48,224 nucleotides of DNA from Clostridia bacterium (GTDB taxonomy: Bacteria; Bacillota; Clostridia; Christensenellales; UBA1242), in assembly GCA_017938505.1 (NCBI GenBank), contig JAGBBH010000025.1:1-48224 (forward strand). The letters run 5' to 3'. Positions 36,901-45,900 of the stretch are shown here, piece after piece (the first letter of the stretch is position 1; each line of letters starts with the position of its first letter). The translations under genes were made by a program, and so were the position numbers. The notes under the pieces were generated by a model. It was given only the letters and a program-made list of their open reading frames with translations. It had not been told where the DNA came from and ran no database searches.

Positions 36901-39900
36901 AAGCAACACTTACATTCAACGGAAAATATACAACACTTGCAAGCGGAACAAGAACAGGATATACACTTGAAGGTTGGTACTTTGAAAACACATTGACAAA
37001 CAAAGTAACAACAGAAACACAAATTACAAACCACGCAGAACACACATTGTATGCTAAGTGGACAGCAGTTGAACAAACAGTAACATATAACTTGACAAGA
37101 GTTACAGTAAAGAACGAAACAACAAAAGTTTACTCACATGCAAATGATGCAGTGGCAACATTGACAGCAGACACAGGATTTAGTTTGCCAGGAACAATTT
37201 CAGTTACAGTAGATGGAACAGAGATTGCGACAGCAGGCTATACATACGACTCAACAACAGGTGCATTGACAATTAAGAAAGAATATATCAATGGACCAGT
37301 GGTAGTAACAGTTAAGGGATCTGCAGGATCAAATACAGTAACATTTGTAATTACAGACAGAGCGAACACAACTCCAACTGAGAAGACAATCTTGGCAACA
37401 GGAAACACAACAACAGTAGAGAGTGGTTCAAAATATACAGCAACATTGACTAGGGTAGCAGGATACGACTTGCCATCTTCTATCAGCATAGCTATCGTAG
37501 GTTGTGCAGAACCAAGCTATACATATACAGTAGCGACAGACAAGCAAACAGCAAGCATTGAAATCGATGGAGAGTCTGTAGTTGGAAACATTACAATTAC
37601 AGCAGCAGGTGTAGCTAAGAGTGTGGCGATTACATTCAATGCAAATGGAGGAAGCGCAGTAGCAACAAAGAATGTAACATTCGACCAAGCATATGGCACA
37701 CTTGAAACACCAACAAGAGAAGGATACGATTTCAAGGGTTGGTATTTGACAGACCTTGAAGATGATGCAACAATCGGACAAGCAACAAAGGTAGAAGAAA
37801 CTACAATCTTGAAGAACGAAAATGCACATACACTTCACGCATACTGGACATCAAGAAGCGTAACAGTTACAGTTCGCAACTTGTCAGGAACAGCAAATGA
37901 AGGAAGTTTGACAGGTGCAGGAACATACAAGACACTTGATGTAATCACACTTGGACAAACAGCAAACACAGGATTCAACTTCGTTAAGTGGGTACTTGGC
38001 ACAGCAGAAAGTGGCACAGTTATCGAAGGTGGAAAATATACAGTTAAGACATCAGATACGGCAAGCGACAATGCAACACTTACATTCACAGCAGTATATC
38101 AAGTAAGTGGAACACTCGCAGCAGTAACAGATGGAACAGTAAGCGGAGTAGGCGGTTCTGTTGAAGTAACAGGCGGAGTTGCAGGAGCAACATCAACAGC
38201 AACATGGATTTACACAGGCGCAGCACAAGAAGTTACACTTAAAGCAACAGAAAACGCAGGATACAGCTTTGCAGGTTGGTTTACAACAGCAAGTGCAACA
38301 GAAGCAACATACAGCACAGCAACAGCGACACACGCACTTGGCACAGCAGGAACATTCAACCTTGTAGCTAAGTTTGAAGCGATTACATACTCAATTGATT
38401 ATGTTCTTAATGATGGTTCATTTGTTGATGAATCAGCAGTTGTAAAATCATATAAGATTACAGATGAGGTTATCCTTCCTGTAACAGCACAAATTGCAAA
38501 AACAGGATATACATTTGAAGGTTGGTATGAAGCAGAAACTCTTACAGGAGATAAGGTAACAACTATTGCGGTTGGAACAATTGGAGACAAGAAATATTAT
38601 GCAAACTATACAGCAAATGTTTATAAGGTAAATCTTGACAATCAATCTGCAACAACTTCTACAACAAACACAATTTGGGAAAAATATGCAACAGCTTGGT
38701 ATTCAAATGCTGAAGCAACAAGCGAAATTGAAAGCATAACTGCTCCAGCAAGAACAGGTTATGTATTTGGTGGATATTGGACACAAGTTGGTGGAAAAGG
38801 AACTCAAATTATTGACAATGCAGGAAACATTGATGCAAGCAAGACAACAGAATTTACTGCAGAAACAATTATCTATGCACAATGGATTGCAAACGAATAT
38901 ACAATTACATTCAACGGAAATGGACACACAAGTGGTTCTATGGAAGCTCTTGATATGGTTTATGATGTTGAAAAAGCATTGCCAGGAATTGGATTTGACA
39001 GAGCGGGTTATACATTCAAAGGTTGGGCTACAAGTGCAAACGGAGAAGTTATTTACTCAAATGGTGCAACAGTAATCAACTTGGCAACAGGTGAAACTGG
39101 AGATGAAAGTGTTGAATTGTTCGCAATTTGGGGTGCAAAAGATGACACAGTTTATACAATCAACATTTACTATGCTAACACAGAAGGAACATACGAAGGT
39201 GTTGAGGCGGAAGAACCTATCCAAAGAACAGGTGTCAGCGATGCGAAGATTTCATTCGTTGTAACAGATATTTCTATTACAATTGATGGAACAAAATATG
39301 AAAAGACAGGATTTAGTTATGATGCAAGCACAAGTGGAATAACAAATTCAACAGTTAAGACAATTACTGCTGATGGAAGTCAGGTTCTTAACATTTACTT
39401 CTCAAGAAATGAATATACATTGACAATCAATCCTAATGGCGGTAAATATGACAACAAGACAACTGCAACAGAAGTTAAAGGTTTGTTTGAAACAACTTAT
39501 ACTGTTCTCGAAGCAACAAGAGAAGGACATTCTTTTGCGGATTGGACATTGGCTGGAGAGGGCGACCTTGAAGGGGCAATCTATACATTTGGTGCTGGAA
39601 ATGACACATTGACAGCTCAATGGAACATTCTTTCTTACACACTTACTCTTACAAAAGACAAGGGTGTTGAAAGTGTTTCTGCAAGTGGAACGGGTGTAAC
39701 AAACAAGGGAGATGGAACATATACAATTGTTTATAACTCTACAGTTGCTCTTACATATAAACTTAATGCAGGATTCAACTTCAAGGGTTATGCAACAAGT
39801 GATGTAACTGTTTCTAGTGGTTCATTTACAATGCCTGCAAAAGCAGTTGCAATTGAAGCACAAACAAATGAAAATCCATATATTATCAGACTTAACTTGA

Positions 39901-42900
39901 ATGGTGGAGAAGGTTCTGCTCAAACAAGTGAAATCAGTGCTCTTTATGACACATCAAAGGCTTTGACAACAATCGAAGACCTTGGTTGGACAAAATCTGG
40001 TTATGTATTTGCAGGTTGGTCAGAAAGCGAAACTGGTGCAGTTAAATATAGAGATGGTGAATCGGTTATCAATGGAGCAACAACAGGTTATTATGACTTG
40101 TATGCAATCTGGACTGCTGACACATTTGAAATTTCATTCAATAAGAATGCAGATGACGCAACAGGAACAATTGCAACTATTGAAAATGTTGTATTTAACG
40201 AAAACATCACTCTTACAGCAAACACTGGTTTGATTGCAAGGGTTGGATATACATTCCTTGGTTGGTCTGAAGATGATGAAGCAACATCAGCTACTTATGC
40301 TGACGGAGCAACATTCAAATATACAAACGCATATAACACAGTTCTCTATGCGGTTTGGTCAGAAAATTCTTACACATTGAAACTTGATGCAAATGACAGC
40401 AAATATCAAGGAACTGCAACATTGACAGAAGGTAAGACAAATGTAAGAACAATGAAGTTTACAGATGCTGTTAACTTTGAAAACATTTATACAAGAACAG
40501 GTTATTCATTTGCAGGCTGGGCAGAACTTCCAGCAGGCGAAGTGAAATATCTTGCAACAACAACAGGCGTAAGCGGACTTAGTGCAACAGACAATGCAAC
40601 AGTTACACTTTACGCAATTTGGAATGTTGAAGAAGTTGCATTTACTGTAAATATGTTTGAAAGATATGAACATAAGACAGAATATGTGGCTCTTGAAACA
40701 TACACATTTACAGCAAACACAGATTCTGAAGTTGAGTTCTCAGTAAGTGGTAAGACTCTTACAGTTAACGGAGAAACAAAAGAATTTGCAAATGCTGTTA
40801 ACGCATTTACATTTGAAAATGCAAAGACTACAACAACAGGAACAAATAACGCAATGACAGTTCTTGCTGATGGAAGTTTGGAAATCAATCTCTATGTTTA
40901 TAGAAACAATTTTGAAATTACACTTCTTACATCAGAAAAGGGAATTGAAAATGCGGTATTGACTGGAAGCGGAATTGCTTCAGTTTCTGGAAATAAATAT
41001 ACCGTTGCTTATGATAGCGAATTGAAGTTCTCATATACTGTATCCGCGGGCTATGACTTCAAAGAATATCAAACAGCAATTTCTGGAAACAGCAATTGGA
41101 CAAAACCAGTTTCTGCTTATGAAACAAATGATTGCTTTACTGCACCAGATGCAGATTTGACAGTAACAATTGTTGCAGAAGCAAGAACAGACACGAAATA
41201 TACAGTTAAGCATTACAAAGAAGAATTAGACGGAACCTTCACATTGGCAGACACAGAAAACTTGGAAGGAACAACAGACACAACGGCAACAGTTACAGAC
41301 AAGGGATATGCAAACTATACACTTGACGACACTGTAAGTGGAACACTTCTTTCTGGAAATATCAATGGAACAGGCAGTTTGGTTTTGAGTGCTTACTATA
41401 AACTTGACACATACACATTGACACTCACGAAAGATGAGAAGATGGGTGCTGTTAAAGCAGAAGGTGTTGGCGTAACTGCAAACGCTGGAACTTATACAGT
41501 TAAGTATGGTGCTACAGTTGAACTCTCTTATGAGTCAATTGAAGCGGGTTACAGTTTCAAAGAATGGGAGGTTGTTTCAGGAATTGTTACAGTTTCAGAC
41601 AACACATTCACAATGGCTGCTGATGATGCTGAAATTAAGGCTGTTTCAGAACCAATCACATATCACATTATTTACAATGCAAATGCTGGTAAGATTGCAG
41701 GAGAAGACAGTGTGTCAGTTGAAATTAAACATGATGCAACTGCAACTGTAAGAACAAACAGTGAAAACGACATTTTGAGAACAGGTTACACATTCTCTAC
41801 TTGGAACACAAGTGCAAACGGAAATGGAACAAATTATGCTCCAAATTCAACATTCACATTTGAACTTACAGAAGACTTGATTCTTTATGCAATTTGGACA
41901 GCAAACACATACGATGTTATCTATAATGCAAACAATGGAACAGGCGCAAGCAAGACATTTGCAGATGGCGTAACATTTGATGATGAATATACATTCCTTG
42001 CAAACACAGAAGCAAACGGAATGGCATTCACAAAGACAGGTTATTCATTCCTTGGTTGGGCAAGTGATGAAAGTGCAACAGCAGCAGAATTTGTTGTAGG
42101 CGCAACAATCACTCACACAACAGCAGACGACATCACAGTTTATGCAGTTTGGAAAGCAAACACATATACAATCACTTATGATGCAAATGATGGCGGTGCA
42201 GAAAATGCTCCATACGGAGTTGCAACGGGTTCAACAGCAAGCACAAACGCAACTTTTGATGAAGATGTAATTTTGGCAACAAATGGATTCGACTTTGTTG
42301 GTTATGAATTCCTTGGTTGGTCAGAAGATGCGGACGCAACAGAAGAAGATTTTGAAGAAGGCGAAACTCTTACAACACCAAACTTCTCAAGTGAAGTTAA
42401 TGGAAGCAAAGTTCTCTATGCAGTTTGGAAAGCAGAAAACTATGTAATTACAGTTGACAAAGTTATTGATGGAATTGCTACAGCAGTTGATTCTATTTCA
42501 ATGACTTATGGAAACGATTATACAAATGCAACACTCGTAGCAAATGTTGCAGAATATGACAAGACTGGCTACACACTTGTTGGTTTCTTCACAGCAATCA
42601 CAGGTGGCGTGGAAGTTATTGATGAAAATGGAAAACTTCTTGTAAATGTAGTTGACGAAAAGATTATTGTTGACAATGGAACTTGGGCACACGCAGACAA
42701 CATTGAAATCTATGCTCAATATCAAGCAAAACCATATACGGTTAACTTCAATGTTGAGGTTACAAAACCAGAAGATGTAACTCCTGCAGTTAGCCCAGCA
42801 TCTAAGACGGTTTACTTTGCATCAACTTATGCAGGTGAAGATGGCGTATGGCCAACACCAACTCTTGCAGGTTACTTCTTCGATGGTTGGTCAACAAGAA

Positions 42901-45900
42901 CAGATTTGAGATCTTATGCTCTTGAAATCTTCTTGGCTGATGCAAACTTGAATAAGGGTGGCTTGACAGAAGAATCAATTGGCGCTGAATATGTATTTAC
43001 AAGAGGAAGCGGAACAGACTCTGAAGGAAAACAACCAAAATATGTTTATGTTGATACAGATGACAACACTTTGGTTGCAGTTGCAGATGCAGAAAGCAGT
43101 TTTGTAAGAGCTGATGACACGGTTATCCACTATGAAAGCGGAAGTACAACACTTTACGCAACATGGATTGGAAGAAACGACATTACTTACACTGTTTACT
43201 ATTTGATGGAAGAAGTTTCAGTTGCAACAAATGCAACAGACTTCATCACAGATGGCAGTGCAACATATCCAGAAATTGTTGCTCAAATTGGCGACAAGAC
43301 AAACTACAACTCTAAGACATACAAACTTCACGCAATTGAAGAACATACAAACGCATTGGTTGCTGACAATGTTGAAAACTACATTGACAAGCACGAATAT
43401 GCTGGATTTGAATATTCAACATTCGAATACAAATCAGACACTATTGACGGAACTGGTATCACAAAGATTTATGCATTCTATGCAAGACAATCATATCAAG
43501 TTACACTTGCAACAAGCAAAGGTGTTGCTTCGGTTGAAGTTTTGGCAGGCGATGGAATCTCTGGTGGAACAAATGGCGTATATAGTGTTAAATATGAAGC
43601 AGATGTAAACTTGAAATACACATTGAAACCAGGTTATGAATTCAAAGCTTGGGAAAACAAGGCTGGTGAAACGGCGGTTGAAGTTGAAGATGGCAAGTTT
43701 ACAATGCCAATCACAACAACAGGAAGCGGAGTATATCTCACAGCAACAGCAACTCCACTTACAGTTGGATATAATGTAGAATATTATCAAGAAGATGTTG
43801 ATGGCAATGGTTGGACAAAAGTTGCAACAACAATTGCAGCAGATGCAGTTGATGGCGTAACTCAAGTTGCAGCAAAATCTGGAACAACAGATACAAATGT
43901 TGACATCAAGACCTTGAACAATGTTACATACACAGGATTTACTTATGACCATTACGAAACAAATTCAAGTGCAGCAGGACACGACAGTGCTTCTCTCAAC
44001 ATTGAAGGTGATGGTTCTCTTACAATCAGACTTTACTACACAAGAAATCCATATACATTGACACTCACAGCAGGAACAGGAATTGCTTCTGTAGATGGTG
44101 AAGGTGAATATGTATTTGGTGAAACAGCAACAATCACAGCAGTGGTTAAAGTTGGATACACATTTGCAAGCGTGGCTTCTGAAGACGGTGCTATGACAGC
44201 GGTTGTTACAAACTCAACAGCAGGAGAAAATGGAACAACAGTCGTAACTCTTACATTCACACTCCCTGCGGCAAATGTTGCACTTGTTGCAAAAGCAACA
44301 GCAAACAACACAACAAATTATCAAGTTAACTATTATGTTCAAAAAGCAAATGGCGAATTTGTTCTTGATGGTTCATTTGGTGAATATACAATTGCTGAAA
44401 ACACAGCACTCCACACAAATGGAACAACTGACACATTGGCAGACATTGCAACATTGAGTGCTGTTGAATATGTAGGAATGAAATATGCTTACTACACAGC
44501 AAATTCAACAACAAATGGTGAAGTTACAACTTCTGGAAACCTCAACATTGATGGTGATGGAAGTCTTGTAATCAATCTCTACTACACTCGTTTGACTTAT
44601 GTTCTTACACTCAACACAAATGTTGGTGTGAACAAAGCAATGGTAACAATGGTAGATGGAATTACAGCAGGTGCATCAGCAAACACTTATGATGTAATGT
44701 ATAATGTAGAAGTTGCTCTCACTTACACTCTCACAAATAACGGTTATTCATTCAAAGAATGGACTGTAAATGAGGGTGGAGTTGAAGTAAGTTATGATGA
44801 GGCAACAAAGGTTGGAACATTTACAATGCCAACAAACAAAGTTACTCTCACAGCAACAGCAAAAGAAAACACATACACAATCTCATATTACAGAAATCAT
44901 ACAGCTCAAGACACAACTAAGGAAACTCAAGCAGTAACATACAACACAACAGTTGTTCTTGATGGAAATGAATTTACAAAGACAGGTTACACATTTGGTG
45001 GTTGGGCATTGAGTTCGGCATCAAGTGAAGTGGCTTATGCAGACAAGAAAGAATTTAAATATGAAATCATTGGAAACCTTGATCTTTATGCTATCTGGGT
45101 TCCAGCAGAAGTAGATTTCAAAGTTAATGTAAATGTTCAAAACTTTGCAGATGATGACTATACAACAACAACTCACGAACTCTCTGCAATCACAGGAACA
45201 ACAGTTTCAATCGCAACAAGCGGAAAGACTCTTACAGTTACATCAAAAGTTAAGGGAGCAGCTGGTGCTTCTGAAGACAGTGTTGAAACATTTACGGTTA
45301 TTGATGCGGTTTACGGATTTACTTATGAAACTTCAAAAACAACAGCAGACCTTACAGTTAAGGCTGATGGAAGTTTGGTAATTGATGTTTACTATGCTAG
45401 AAACACATTCAAGGCAACTCTTGAAACAACAGAAGGTGTTTCAGGTGCTTCTCTTGAAAGCGATAACAGAGTTTCTGTAACAAACAATGTTTACGAATTC
45501 TATTATGGCGACACAGTAACATTTGCTTACACAATCTTGCCTGGTTACAGTTTTGGTTCTTTTGAAACAGTAACGGTTGGTTCGTATAGCACTTGGACAA
45601 ATCCTGTTCAAGCAGCAACAAGCACATTCTCTGTTCCAGATGCAAATCTGACAGTTAAGATTAAGGCAAATGCTAGCACAGAAACTCCATACAAAGTTGA
45701 ATATATGTTGCAAGACATTGATGCTGCAACATACTCTCTCGACACCACAAGAACGCTTAACGAAGCAGGAAAGACTGACACGGTTGTCAATACAACACCA
45801 TATCAAGTTGCTATCACAGGCTTCGCATTTGCAAACAAGATTGACTTTGTTCTTGTAGATGGCGAAACAGAAACAGCAACAACAAACAACATTGATGGTT

